Positions 45,600 to 57,378 of a DNA stretch of 64,000 bases are shown piece after piece. The notes below the pieces were generated by a model, which was not told where the DNA came from, made no database searches, and saw only the letters and a program-made list of their open reading frames with translations. Numbering within the stretch: the first letter of the stretch is position 1; the number at the start of each line of letters is the position of its first letter. Source of the stretch: Hymenopus coronatus (Eukaryota; Arthropoda; Insecta; Mantodea; Hymenopodidae); assembly GCA_030762935.1 (NCBI GenBank), contig CM060898.1, positions 95,586,781-95,650,780 of the forward strand. The letters run 5' to 3'. Position numbers and translations under genes: made by a program.

Positions 45600-47400
45600 A
45601 TGTGCGCGTGCTTTTAGCGCATTGTTACCATGTTAGTGGGCTAGGCAATATGGGCGTATCATCTCTATTCCCTTTGAGCAATTTCTGGATGCGGTAGGCG
45701 ACACCATTAATGCCTTTCACCACGAGGTGTGGCTCTTTACCTAAGTTTGAAGCTTTGGGCTGCACTCTTTGGTCCGTATACGATATATCCACACCGAATA
45801 ACCTTGCTGGAAACTTCGGCTATTGTGCTGACGGTCGTATTAGTTCTTCATCCGGTCTCTCTCCACCCGGATGTGTTGACGAGCCATCTTATGCATGTCA
45901 TGAAGTCGGTCTACGAGATTATCTACGTTGTTGACTGGTTGTTCTGCCCCAGAAGGATGGACATACATTAGGCCGCAAAGCAGACATAGCTCTCTGCCAA
46001 AGACCAAGCTGGCTGGTGTAAACCCGGTGTGTCATAAGTTGAAGAGCGGTAGGCCAGCAAGAAAAACGGCACTCCTACGAGTTGATATACCGCTCTAGAG
46101 TCTTGATATACCGCTCATCTATTTCATCTGGTTGTAGGTAGAGGGCTGTTGTCCGCGTCTTGTGAACACCAAGTCGCTCCAATGTTTCTCTCGTCAGATT
46201 TGAATCTTAACTTGGTACCCTGGTGAAATGGTACCCCAAAGAAGCAGGACATTTTTACTACACGGCAGTTCATGGCGTAATGAGCTCCTGGTTAGAAATA
46301 ACGCATACATTGGCCACTTAGTCAAGTAAATCACAACCACAAGTAGACACTGTTACCTCTGGCGGACCAGACTCTATTCCAGTTACTTCAATAACTATGC
46401 GTTCAATGGTAGCTCACATATGCTGCTGTTTGTTAATTCGGCTCCTAGTCTGTTGTCCGCGACTTGGCGCACACACACACAAAATTGGAGACACTATCTC
46501 ACATTGTCTGCCCGTATCCTCAGCCAGTAATACCGTTGTTGGAGCTTGTCGATTGTTGGGTTTGGTCTAAAATCTTCTCCCGTAGTCCCAGCGTGTTTCT
46601 CCCGCACCTTCATCACCTTACTCCTAGGGAGGATCAACGGCTCTTTCAATACACCTTCCTTGGTCTTCAGTGAGTCCCATTAGATCCAGTTCTGGATTGA
46701 CTTTCCAACATTTTGGAGCGACTTTGTACCCTTGGGGCTTCTGGATCCAACAGACTGACTACCCTCCAGATTCTTGATAAAAAAAACAGTCAGACGAAGG
46801 CGGAGTGGTCAGTCCGAAGGTGGAATGACTGATGTCACAGGCATTTGTTACTGCTGCCAGGAGCTCTCGCCGGGCAACAATAAGACATTCTGCTTTGGTA
46901 GGCAATTCGTAGACCTCGTTTATCTTTCGGAAGAGGCCAATCTTGTTTGTGGTCACATGACACTATAGTGCCCAAGTAGTTCACCTCCTTGTAGAAGAGT
47001 TGGCACTCCTTCGCGTGCGGCTTCAGAACAGCTACTCATAGCTTCTGCTTCTCTTGGTCAGTTTCTCGAGATGATCTTCGAGGTTGCTACCAATTAGGAT
47101 GATGTCATCCAGGTTCAGCAGGCAGGCGTCGTAAGTCAATGTGGCCAAAGCTCTTAACCGTAAATTGGCAAAAACTTTGGCCTTGTGAGAAAACGTTCTT
47201 CATTTGATCTCTGGGATCAAGACCCATATGTCAGTATCCCGATTTAAAGTCGAAATTTGAGAACCACTGGGCACCAGCAAGTATGATCATGGGAATTCAA
47301 TCCTGGGTAAGCGAAAACAGTCCTTTCTGATGACGGTATTCAGCTTCCTATGGTCCATGCAAAGCATAGCTCCTTGTTCTTCTAGGGCTATGGGCCTCTT
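45600..47400 (-). pseudogene. Ty3/Gypsy pol relic (RT, RNase H, integrase)
   Basis: In shifting - strand frames: reverse transcriptase MDHRKLNTVIRKDCFRLPRI (47300-47360), AKVFANLRLRALATLTYDAC and LNLDDIILIGSNLEDHLEKL (the Asp pair at 47104-47109, with Asn where Tyr/Phe is usual); RNase H-side RRELLAAVTNACD (46855-46895); integrase catalytic-core end ERYIKTLERY (46085-46140); and an integrase C-terminal stretch like VDRLHDMHKMARQHIRVERD (45865-45925), then YSVWIY. The RT-RH-IN order is the Gypsy order. Copying RNA to DNA and integrating it would be its role, but many stops and frameshifts make it defunct. LTRs are not identified. Confidence 0.85.
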
Positions 47401-49075
47401 CAATGGTTTCCCTAGATTAGATTGTATGTCTTCCAGCATGTCCTACTTCCGCTTGATTTGCCAGTAGAATATGTCTTGGTGGTTATCGAATGGTCGGGCG
47501 TCTCCTGTGACGATGAAGTACTCAATCAGTTCGGCCCTAAACGCCGTTTCCTTGTAACGGGCTCAGCTGCTTCAATAACTTTTGCCACAGCCATTTGTTT
47601 GTGACGTCGGCGAACTAGCATACGAGAACTAATGTCCCTTTTGCACTACAGGCACGTTCTCCACTCAACCACGATACAAAATACGTTTGACCGGATATGC
47701 TCGCCGGACCAGGGGTTCATTTCTCTCAAGTTTAGCGGTCATCATAGTCTATACAAATACCTAAGTGACTGGATGTCCTCGGGAAATAATACTATTTCTA
47801 AATTAAACACAGTCCACCTTTCAAGGAAGAATGTTGTATTCAGCGTTTCTAATATTTACAATAGTATGCCATTTAGTCGTGGGTCTTTCACGTAAGAGTA
47901 AGAACTGCCATTACATTTGCACAAATACTTTCCCCAAATTAACACCATTACCACTCATAAAATAATACAATGTATTAGCAAACTAAAAAGTATTAATGAT
48001 GAGTAAACTAGATCCGTAATCACTAATACAATAACTCTCAAGTTTAAGTAAAAAAGGAAAGTATTAACTTTCTCCTACTCTCGGGAATGCTATTCTGAAT
48101 GCGCCACAGTCCTTCTGGAGCATCAGAGTTTTAGCAGAATGTACTAATACCTTGAAATAGAATGTACTTCATAAAGTGAAATAAAAATAATATTTCTTCA
48201 TATATGGCCGACAATATGCCATGAATTCCACTGTCTTGCGCACTGCACTACCACTGTACTTTTCCTGAGAGACTTGGCCACGGACTTTAAACAGGAACAT
48301 TTACTTCCTACTTTATATTCTTACAGCTGTCCGAAATCCCCATCTTGCTCGGAAATCCATGTCGAACTTGTAGCGTTTCCCAACATGGTGACTGCAGAGG
48401 ATCCACACCACTTACCAGGGAAAATTCCGGGTGGAAGAATGACTCGTTCTGCTCCAAAAAAATTCCATCTATACAGCACCTTATTCCATTGAAGAAACCA
48501 TACGTGAATGCCGCTATATCTCATTGTATCCCAACGAACAGCAACTAACACGTCTAGGCAGACTAACATCAAAACTGTTTATACTAAAACCAGCAGCTAC
48601 GAGCCTTCATAAACTTGACCTTTGCACCGATCACACGACACAAAGGAAGAAATACTTCTCCCCTCCCGATCGAGAATATAGCTTTCTCGTTGATGCTCAA
48701 GACAACTTACACATTTGCGTAAATGAACGTTTTTAAGGGACATTACGAAATATATACATATATCAGATACCACGTCCCTGAATCGTATTTAACTGGGTTC
48801 TGCCACGTCAGCGTTAGCTCATCGCTGACCAAATCGTAACTCTGCTTCTCACGTAATGAGTACATAACTGACTCTGTTTCAGAAACAAAATCAGACTAAC
48901 CACGAGAATGAGAATTAGACGTTCGGGTATCGACTCTCCCGATCGTCTCTGTGTTGCCAGATTTTGGACACTACAATACTGGCGACCTCCGGACCTCCCA
49001 AAATTATCTATTACATAGCGGACCACGCCTTCTGTTGTACAAAACTTATCCTCACATTAACTGCAACGTTAAATA
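47401..49075. other. Unassigned DNA beside the Gypsy relic
   Basis: Balanced composition compared with PER. It may hold the upstream pol or gag of the Gypsy relic, or another element. At 48966-49000 ACTACAATACTGGCGACCTC resembles the region after a Gypsy LTR (primer-binding area) on the + strand, which would need a second element in the opposite orientation. A + frame at 47632-47895 is unrecognised. Confidence 0.35.
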
Positions 49076-49675
49076 AAGCATTTTTAGAAAAATGTCCGTG
49101 TGTGTGTGTGTCTGTGTCTGTGTGCAGCATAGCTCGAAAACGAAAAGTCCGTCAAATGTCAAACTTGATATTTAAGTTCAATATCTTTCAAACATGTGAC
49201 ACGAAGATTTTCAAGAAAATCCCCCCATCCCAAACTTTACATGGAAAAAATTTCGAAATTTGTTATTTTCTCACAAATGGCTCCAACGACCCTAGTGTTT
49301 TCCCTTCTGCTTACAAGGATCAAGAAATAAGGCCATTTTAATGTTTATTTTATTTTTTGGTAGTGTTTAACGCCCGCTTTTACTACTTGTGGCACTGCAG
49401 GTGATCACACTGGTGAAACATGGAATGAAGATGGAGCACCGGTGGAATGTGATTGCAGGGGAAACCGGAGAAGCCGTGGAAAACCCGTCCCTGCACCACT
49501 TTGTCCACCACAAATCTCACATGCGGTCGCTTGGGATCGTACCCAGGCCGTTTAGGCGAGAGGTGAAGGGTCTTAATGTTTATCTGGACTAGCATGAAAT
49601 AGATAAAGAATGTATCTTTTGGAATAATAGCTTGTTTGCAGATCAGGTAGAGAAATCTTCTTTAATAGAACACGC
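49076..49675 (-). repeat. PER copy, R-end missing, SINE inside
   Basis: Starts at GCATTTTTAGAAAAATGTCC (the T-run by the microsatellite), (GT)n at 49096-49122, hairpin decayed. Deletion joins CAAATGGCTCCAACG to TTTTCCCTTCTGCTTAC. It resumes after the SINE at AATGTTTATCTGGACTAGC and runs to AGGTAGAGAAATC. Confidence 0.75.
49349..49574 (-). mobile_element. SINE-B copy with 9-bp target duplication
   Basis: Flanked by AATGTTTAT at 49340-49348 and 49575-49583, inside a PER copy. On the - strand: CCTCTCGCCTAAACGG, GGGTACGATCCC (B box, one change), AGATTTGTGGTGG, GGTTTTCCACGGC, tail GGCGTTAAACACTACC. Confidence 0.9.
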
Positions 49676-49682
49676 TGCATGT

Positions 49683-50525
49683 ATACTTTCTCTAGCACGT
49701 TTGTACTTACAGTGTACATAGTAGCTAGGGAAGGTATTGTATTCCACGCAAAAATTCGATGTCGAGATTTCATCGGAAATGTATGTTTTGAGATGCCTGA
49801 ATCCGAAAAAAGTATTTTTAGAAAAAGCTGCGCGTATGTGTGTGTGTGTGTGTGTCTGTGTGTGTGTGTGTCTGTCTCTGTAGGCAGCAGAGCTCAAAAA
49901 CGAAAAGTCCGTTAAATACCAAACTTGATATTTAATTTCAGTATCTTCCAGGCATCCGACACAAAGATTTTCAAGAAAATCCCCCACCTCAAACTACCCT
50001 TTACATGAAAAAAACTTCGAAAATTTTTATTTTCTCACAAATGGCTCTAACGATTTTGATTAAAATCTCTTATATTTAAGATATTTACATAATAAATAAA
50101 ATGTATATTTTGAATTTCCTGGAATAGCCTCTGAAGATCTCTTTATTTAGGATGATTTTTATCGAATTTTGCATAACTGGTAAACCGTAAGAGATAGACA
50201 AAAACTAATTACACAAAAATGTAGATCTCGATAAAACTCACAATTAATGTCATAAACGTTTTTTCGTGGAGTTGGAGTATCAACACCTGGCCACGTAAAG
50301 AATCGGATTTAAATCCCATAGTAACCACATTTTAAAACAGTTGACTGTCGGTTTAGCCTGGTGTATTCTCTCATTTCCCTTCTGCTTATAAGGAACTAAG
50401 TAATAACACCGTTTCTGCTAGTGTTTATCTCGATTAGCATGAATTGGGTAGAAGAATAATCGTATTAACAATAATTGGTTATAGAGATGTAGAGAAAGTC
50501 ACGTGAATGGAACATATCAGACGTT
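49683..50525 (-). repeat. PER copy, full length
   Basis: R-end TACTTTCTCTAGCACGTTTG with CAGTGTACATAGTAGCTAG, compound (GT)n(CTGT)n at 49837-49881, C-run and CTACCCTTTACATG, and L-end GTCACGTGAATGGAACATAT. A stretch near 50270-50290 is deleted (GTGGAGTTGGAGTATC). Confidence 0.85.
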
Positions 50526-50902
50526 TTTGTTAAGTTGACATGATAGTTACGGTTTTCTATAAAAGCTCTGCAAGTAAGGGAGATGTGAATTTTCCCCGAA
50601 AAGGAACTATCATACAATGTAGCTTCTACATGAGCATTCAAGCAACCAGTTGATGCAGCATTTGGATGCTAGCCGCCTGGCAGCATTTGGAAACCCTCTT
50701 GAGATACAAGTGGCACTGTGGAGAGCACAACGACATGTTTTCCCGCAGGGAAAATTACACACTCGTTAGTAGTGCAGCTTCTAGCTCGGTCTTGGTTACG
50801 TTAACCTAGAACGTTAAAGCTAACGTAAAGAGAATATCACGATATCCATATCTTTTTGTCGCTTTTTTGAAAGAAACTGAGAATACTCTCAACTTTTATT
50901 AT
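50526..50902. other. Unassigned DNA
   Basis: No PER block. GCAGCATTTGGATGCTAGCC and GGCAGCATTTGGAAACC (50657-50697) form a short imperfect direct repeat. No gene recognised. Confidence 0.35.
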
Positions 50903-51747
50903 TTTCTATACATGCACTATGTACATATATACATGTACATGCACATAGTGTATGAAATACCGAGATTTCACATTTTTGGGGTCTCCCGTATCCAAAAAAA
51001 GGAACATTTTTAGAAAAATATCCGTGTGTGTCCGTGTATCTGTGAATACGATAACTCAAAAACGAAAAGTCGATAAAATACCAAACTTGGTATATAAGTT
51101 CAGTATCTTCCAAGGGTGCGACACGAAGATTTTGAGGAAAAACCCCACACCCTAAACTACCCTTTACTTGGAAAGAATTTCGAATTTTTTTTATTTTCCC
51201 AAAATTGACCCTAACGATTTTGAGTTAAATACCGTATATTAATATTTACATGAAAAATATAATGTATATCTTGAATTTTCTGGGAATAGCCTCTGAAGAC
51301 CTCTTTATTCTGGATGAATTTTGCTATATTTTGCATAACTAGTAAACCGTAAGAGATAGACAAAAACTTAATCCATATATTATGTACATCTCGATGAAAC
51401 ACACAATTTATGTCATGTACATTTTTTTCGTAGCGTTGTCCAATTTTTAGATATTCTTTGTTATTGGTTTTAGTTTTAAAATACTGAAACTTTTCACATA
51501 GAGGAATTTGTCTACTCCTGGCAGTGCAAAGAAATGGATTTCATCCACATGGCAGCCAGCTTTTAATAGATTTAATTATCGTTTTAGCCTAGTGTATTCC
51601 ATTATTTCCCTTCTACTTACAAGAAAGCATTTCTGCTAATGTTTATCTCGATTAGTATGAAGTAGATAGAAAAATAAGTTTTTTAATAATAATTTGTTAT
51701 AGAGATGTGTAGAGAAAGTCAGGTAAATGGAACACATTAGATTTTTT
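50903..51747 (-). repeat. PER copy, full length, extended palindrome
   Basis: R-end with a long dyad, CATGCACTATGTACATATAT against ACATGTACATGCACATAGTG (50911-50953). L-end GTCAGGTAAATGGAACACAT, TAGATTTTTT. Confidence 0.85.
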
Positions 51748-52607
51748 ACCGTACTCACACTATGTACGAACATGTAGGTAGAGATGGTATTGTATTCCAA
51801 ACGACACTTCGATGTCGAGATTTCATCGGAAATATTATTTGTGGTTCTCTGAGTCCAAAAAACGTATTTTAGAAAAAGATCGGTCTGTTTGTGTGAGTGT
51901 AGGTGTCAGCGAATCTGTGAACACGATAACCCACAAACGAAAAGCCGGTTAAATACCAAACTTTATATTTAAGTTAAGCATCTTCCAAGGATGTGACCCG
52001 AAGATTTACTAGAAAATTCCCCCACCGCAAACTAACCTTTACATGCAAAAAGTTTCGAAATATTTGATTTTCTAAAAAATGGCTCTAACGATTTTCATTA
52101 ATATACCATGCGTACATCTTGAATTTTCTGGAAATAACATAGCTTAAAATGAACGACTTTAGTATAACTGCTAAACTATGAGACAGAAATAAAACTACTA
52201 CACAAAAAAAGTATACCTCATTAAAACACGTCTTTATGTCACGTACAATGTTTTTCTAAAGTTAACTATTTCCGAGATGTTTTCTGTTATTAATTTGAGT
52301 TTTAAAATACCTAAAAGTTTCTCGCACAGCAGTCCCGTCTGTTTCATATCTCTTTTGGTTTACTCCTGGCTATGAAAGAGAACCGAATTTCAATGTCAAT
52401 CGCATATTGACAGCTTTTGAAAGACTTGGCTATCGCTTTAGCCTAGTGTATTTCTTTATTTCCCTCTTCTTAGAAAACAAGTAATAAGATCATTTCTGCT
52501 AAGGCTTTCCTTAGCATGATGTAGATAAAAGAATAATCTTTTGTAAAAAAAAAATCTTTCAGAACTGGTAGAGAAAGTCATGTGAATGGAGCACATCAGA
52601 TTTTTAT
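51748..52607 (-). repeat. PER copy, full length, tandem
   Basis: Begins TACCGTACTCACACTATGTA right after the previous L-end T-run and ends GTCATGTGAATGGAGCACAT. The microsatellite is reduced to GTTTGTGTGAGTGTAGGTG. Confidence 0.82.
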
Positions 52608-52767
52608 TACCTTCTCTAGCAAGTATATACCATGTACATAGTAGGTAGAAAACCTATTGACCTCCACCCAGAAATGCGATACCCAGATTTCACCGAAAAT
52701 ACATGTTTGTAGGATCCCTGGATTCAAAAAATAATTTTCAGAAAAAGGTTCATGTATGTGTGTGTAG

Positions 52768-52803
<36 letters not shown>

Positions 52804-53060
52804 TATCATAATTTAAAATCGAAAAGTCCTTTAAATATCAAACTTGTTATTTAAGTTCAGTATCTACAAGGATGGGACACGAAGTTTTGCAGAAAAATGC
52901 CACCTCCCCAACCTACCTCTTGGATTTAAGTTTTTTCGAAATATTCGATTTTATAAGGACGATGGAAGTAATAATTTTGATTAAAGGGCGGTATGTTAAA
53001 GACATTTATCTACATGGCAAATAAAATGTATATCCTGAATTATTAGGAGTACAATTTTAA
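52608..53060 (-). repeat. PER R-half, tandem
   Basis: TTACCTTCTCTAGCAAGTAT to TATATCCTGAATTATTAGGA; (GT)16 or so at 52770-52802. Third in a run of reverse copies; the L-half is missing. Confidence 0.75.
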
Positions 53061-53108
53061 GTCCTCCGTAACAAGAGAATGCTCCGATATTTATTTCTTT
53101 TTAAAAAA

Positions 53109-53932
53109 AATCTATGTGTTCCATTCACATAAATTTCTCTAGCTGTTCCAAATACAAACTATTCTTGAAAAAGATAATTCTTTTATCTACGTCATGCTAA
53201 TCGAGAAAAATATTGGTATAATTAGTCCATTACCTTCTTATTACGTAGAAGGGAAATAAAGGAATACATTAGCCTAACGCTATAATCAAATCTTCGTCGC
53301 TATGTGAAACAATTGAGGTTCGGTTGGCTTTGTATGGTTCCGTTTGAGAAAAGTATAAATATTTTAAAGCTGAAACCAATTACAAGTAATATCTCAGAAA
53401 CACTCAGTTAAAAAAATATTGCTTATATGACATGTATTATGTGTTTTAACAAGATCTACAGTTTTGTGTGACAAATTTTTGTCTATCACTTACAGTTTAC
53501 CAGTTTTGAAAAATTCTGCAAAATTCATCCAGAATAATGAGGTCTTCAGAGTCTATTCCCAGAAAATCCAAGATATAATATTGATCGTGATGTATACACC
53601 TTAATATACGATTTTTAGATGATCAAAATCGTCAGTGCCATTTTTTTAGAAAATCAAAATTTTGAAACCTTTTTCCATGTAGTTGGGGGTTAGGGTATTT
53701 TCTTGAAAATCTTCGTGTCTCATGCTTGGGCGATAATCAACTTAAATACATAGTTTGGTATTCTACGGACGTTTCGTTTTTAAGCTATGGTATCCACAGC
53801 TACACACGGACCTTTTTCTAAAAAAAACTTCGGACTCAGGACAAAATCTCGACAACGAAAATTTGGGTGGAATACAATAACTTCTATATCCACTGTGTAC
53901 ATTGTACCCACATACGGGCTAGAGAAAGTAAT
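53109..53932 (+). repeat. PER copy, full length
   Basis: L-end TCTATGTGTTCCATTCACAT to GGCTAGAGAAAGTAATAA. The microsatellite is nearly absent (CTACACACGGACC). It meets the previous reverse half-copy tail to tail. Confidence 0.82.
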
Positions 53933-54356
53933 AAACTATGACTGATATTAAAATTCCAACCACACATTTTATTAACACATTGCTAAGTGCATTGTAAAGC
54001 ATTTTCTGTCTAATTATACCTTTGTGAGACAAGACAGATGTTTAAAATGAAAAAAATCCTAACTTTGAATAAATGACGCATCGTTTATGTGGAAAAATTG
54101 CAATTTTAATGAGGCAGTGCGACATAAATGGCATACAAATATATGTTACATCTGTCCTACTTAAGATTAAAACTTCGCAGATATGTAGTTTAATCAGGAA
54201 AATGTTTGTACCATAAATCCAAAAATTGATTTTTTCTGCGAAAGCCCTGAAAAAACACTTTTACTTCCCCTTTAGATACTAAAAAAACAAAACTTAATTA
54301 TTTTGGGCAAACAATGGGATTTTGTTTACAAATCTTTGAGTATAGTATATCCACCG
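53933..54356. other. Unassigned AT-rich DNA
   Basis: No PER block. It could be the 3' side of the transposon whose transposase scrap follows, but no inverted end was found. Confidence 0.35.
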
Positions 54357-54560
54357 TTATTTTTCAACATCTTGCTCATTTTGCTTTGGAATATTGGCAA
54401 TTTCTTCGCATAGTACTTTGCAGTTGTAATGAGGTTCCTGGATATGACAAGAAAACTTTTCTTTAATATAACCTCAAACAAAACTCGACAGGGTGGACCG
54501 AGCTGGTGATCTTAGAGGTCATATTGTGCGAAAATTCCAAGTAAAGGCCGATGGCCAAAT
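54357..54560 (-). pseudogene. IS630/Tc1-mariner-like transposase scrap
   Basis: On the - strand, PLRSPARSTLSSFV (54476-54518) with a stop, then GYIKEKFSCHIQEPHYNCKV and LCEEIANIPKQNEQDVEK. It parallels the PPRSPDL...DFFLWGYLKDRVY region of the element at 30705, around the third catalytic Asp, which is lost here (Ser-Ser in its place). About 65 codons, with stops and no flanking ends. Confidence 0.55.
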
Positions 54561-54823
54561 ACCGATTCCTTTTGAATGGAATCTACATAGTTATCAACTC
54601 AACATGGACCTGTTCTAAAGCCGTTAAATTCTAAATTGTTTTAGACCTTAAAAAATACTGCTTCTGTCTGCTTTAAAGCATTGCAATATTGTTTTCAAGT
54701 ATTTAAGAATAGATCCTTGGTTGAGGCAGTACTAATGAATACAAGAAGATGTAAATGATAAATGAGCAAGATAATGTAAATAAATATAAGTAATAATAGA
54801 AATAAGATTATATTATTAGAGGA

Positions 54824-55169
54824 TGTTGGCATAAACTTGGTTATAAGAGAGAAGATATAGCTGAACTGTATATGAGTCATTAAAAAAAGCTTTCGCGAGG
54901 TTTTTAGACAATAATCAGGGAGGTGGGGTAAAGCGTATAAAAGAATGTCCTCCAGTTAAAAAGCTACGTACTTAGAGAGGGTGGTGAGATTGTGAAAGTC
55001 ACTGGAAAGTTACTGAGAGTTACCAGCCTAAGTTAAATAGTAGGATAGTTTCTATATGAAAAGAGATGCTACCGGTAGCGGGAAAGAAAACCAATTAGAG
55101 CACAGCTTTACTGCTTAGGCAGAACAAGTGTGTTCAATAAATAGGCTATAGAGATGCATTTTCAACACA
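54824..55169 (+). mobile_element. Possible solo LTR
   Basis: TGTTGGCATAAACTTGG at the start, a TATA-like CGTATAAAAGAATG (54935-54948), a polyadenylation-like TTCAATAAATAGG (55132-55144) and an end TTCAACACA would fit a Copia-style LTR of about 346 bp (TGTTG...CAACA). No target duplication was found at the edges, so this is tentative. Confidence 0.3.
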
Positions 55170-55729
55170 GTTTGTTTTTATTTACCGTACAGTGCTGTCG
55201 TTTTAGGTAGAAGTACATTTAGTGGTTTTCCCCTAGTATTTCGGTATTGCAGCTAACTTACGTAAGAAGGTGTAAGTTATACGTGTAACCGAACGCGTAA
55301 TACAGTTTCAGCTATGATCGCATAGAAGTGTATCTAACATGTGCATAAATTGTGAAAGCTCTTAATAACAGTTTAAATAAATTGCTTAAACTAAAAGTGA
55401 CAAATGTGTTATTTCTGATATAGATACTGATCACGCCCTGTTAAGACATACTTGCTCGACCAAGGAACTCAACTAGCCGGAGCAAATATGAAAAATGTAT
55501 TATAAACATTCGTTTCGTAATCGGTTTACCCTTCTCGCATTTGTAGGACTGACACCCCGCTAGGACTTACAAGCAAATGCCTAGGGGTTAGAGACCTGTC
55601 ATGGATTCACGAAAAAGTGGAGAACCTGTTACGAGGGGTCGACCTGTAGCCAGGCATGAACATGAAGAAGTGGATGATATGAAATGTAAGAGAAATTGAT
55701 GATTGGAAAGGCGATGAAGCAATTGATGG
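55170..55729. other. Unassigned DNA
   Basis: No PER block or family match. Contains GCTATGATCGCATAG and a GC-richer end from 55420. Confidence 0.35.
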
Positions 55730-55880
55730 AATGAGTGCCGGGTGGAAACCGGAGGACCCGGAGAAAACTCGCCCAGACGCGCTTCGTCCACCATAAATCT
55801 CACTTGCGGGCGCTTGGTATCGAACCTGGGCCGCCTAGATGGGAGGCGAGCGGTCTAACCAATCAACCACGGCGCCGCTT
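55730..55880 (-). mobile_element. SINE-B copy, 3' truncated
   Basis: On the - strand: GCGCCGTGGTTGATTGGTTA, GACCGCTCGCCTCCCATCTA, GGCCCAGGTTCGATACC (B box), AGATTTATGGTGG, GAGTTTTCTCCGGG, TTTCCACCCGGC. The tRNA-like head is the most complete of the four copies; the body stops before GGCGTTAAACACTACC. The + strand frame over it is not a gene. Confidence 0.8.
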
Positions 55881-56017
55881 ATTACAATATAAAATAATCA
55901 CAGATAACGAGGAGCAGGGGGGGGGCGTCGCATGGTGTTCTTTTTTTTTAAAAAAAATGTTAACTCTGGAATTAGAACGAAACAAATGGGTATTAAAACA
56001 CTCATTGTTGTTATTAT

Positions 56018-56020
<3 letters not shown>

Positions 56021-56063
<43 letters not shown>
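56021..56063. repeat. (TA)n microsatellite
   Basis: About 21 TA units preceded by (TTA)n. Nearby are a G-run (55918-55927) and T- and A-runs (55941-55957). Confidence 0.95.
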
Positions 56064-56066
<3 letters not shown>

Positions 56067-57378
56067 CCTATTTACTTGGCTTGTGCGAGTTGCATGTCTG
56101 CTTTATATTCAAAATAGAATACATTACGTAAAAACTGTTTAAATTTTGGTGCTGACTATTTCGTTCATGACACGATATTGTAGGAAGTGGCCAATCCAAT
56201 ACATTGGCGCGTAAAATTCCAATCAATCGAAACTCATATCTCTGCACTACAATTGTTTTTTATCACACCCATTTGCAATTGTTTTTCTAAATTTATCGCA
56301 TCTACGTGCATTTGTTTTCTCTCTGAACTAATTTTCGTCTCATAATAATAGTATCAGTGTGTTATGATACTCCCGTACATAATGGCAGAATTTCCAAAGC
56401 GTTTTGGGAGAAGTCTGTCGTTGAAGTAGACATATTAATTGAAAACTCAAAGCCGCAGAGTACTAAAAACAACAGAGAGAGTGTGGGGAACCAGTTCAAC
56501 GAATTCTGTAAGCAACGAGGCCATGATTTATGGACATGCAATGATTTCGATGCAAATACATGCGTCAAGACAAATGGAATTTTAGGAATATTATTCTTCT
56601 GCGATCCATATAGGCTAATCATTGTTATTTTATTCACGAAATAGTCTTATTAAATACAACTCGAACAACAACTTGCTCGCGAATTTCTCGATAAAGGTTA
56701 GAGCTCTCGTTATATTTCTTATTGATAAACACACTCTTGCCAAGAAAAAAAAAAAAAGAAAGAAAGAAAAAGAATCACAAACTTTCAGCATATCCATTAG
56801 ATGACGCTTTGGAAAAGTCTAAACGTATAATATGGAATATTTCTAAATTGAGTACCTAACAGTGCGTAAAAGATATGTCTTACTTTCCCATTGCTTTCCC
56901 TATACACGACAGTTTCTTTTAATTTCTTCTGCAGATTATTCTTACAAAAGCTCATTCTTCTGTTTACCTCCAATAATTAACGTAATTTTTTTGCATCATT
57001 TTAGATTTGACTGTGGGCAAAAAGAGAATAGCTAGATTCACATTTTAAAAACCATTCGCTTTATATTGATCTTGAAATCCCATGACATTTCGGGAAACAA
57101 CTGAAATGCCTAATAAAATATCGGAAATGGGTGCGCACTACTCAAGGACATAAAAGCTATAGAACAAAGAGATATACGCATTAGCGCCATACAGAAGTAC
57201 TTGATGTACAAATTTACAATGTTGAAGTGGTCAGTTTTTAACATAATATTAGAGTGCGCAAATATTGTAAAGTTGTATATTGTAAACATAGTTTGTAGGA
57301 AAAGATGCATGTAAATTGTTATATGTCTGACCTTATGACGTATTCTATGTATTTGGAACATATGAAATAAAATAAGAA
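56064..57378. other. Unassigned DNA with a faint PER L-end
   Basis: Opposed frames of 91-95 codons at 56357-56644 overlap and have no recognised domain. 56925-56985 (CTGCAGATTATTCTTACAAA, AGCTCATTCTTCTGTTTACC) is a decayed forward PER scrap. The rest is AT-rich and unassigned. Confidence 0.35.

Noticed and set aside
55800..55878. Possible Leu/Ser-type tRNA
   Set aside because: It is the head of a SINE-B copy, without a matching acceptor 3' strand.
55735..56142. 135-codon + strand frame, the longest closed frame
   Set aside because: It runs through a SINE-B copy (on its antisense strand), a G-run and a (TA)n tract encoding Ile-Tyr repeats.
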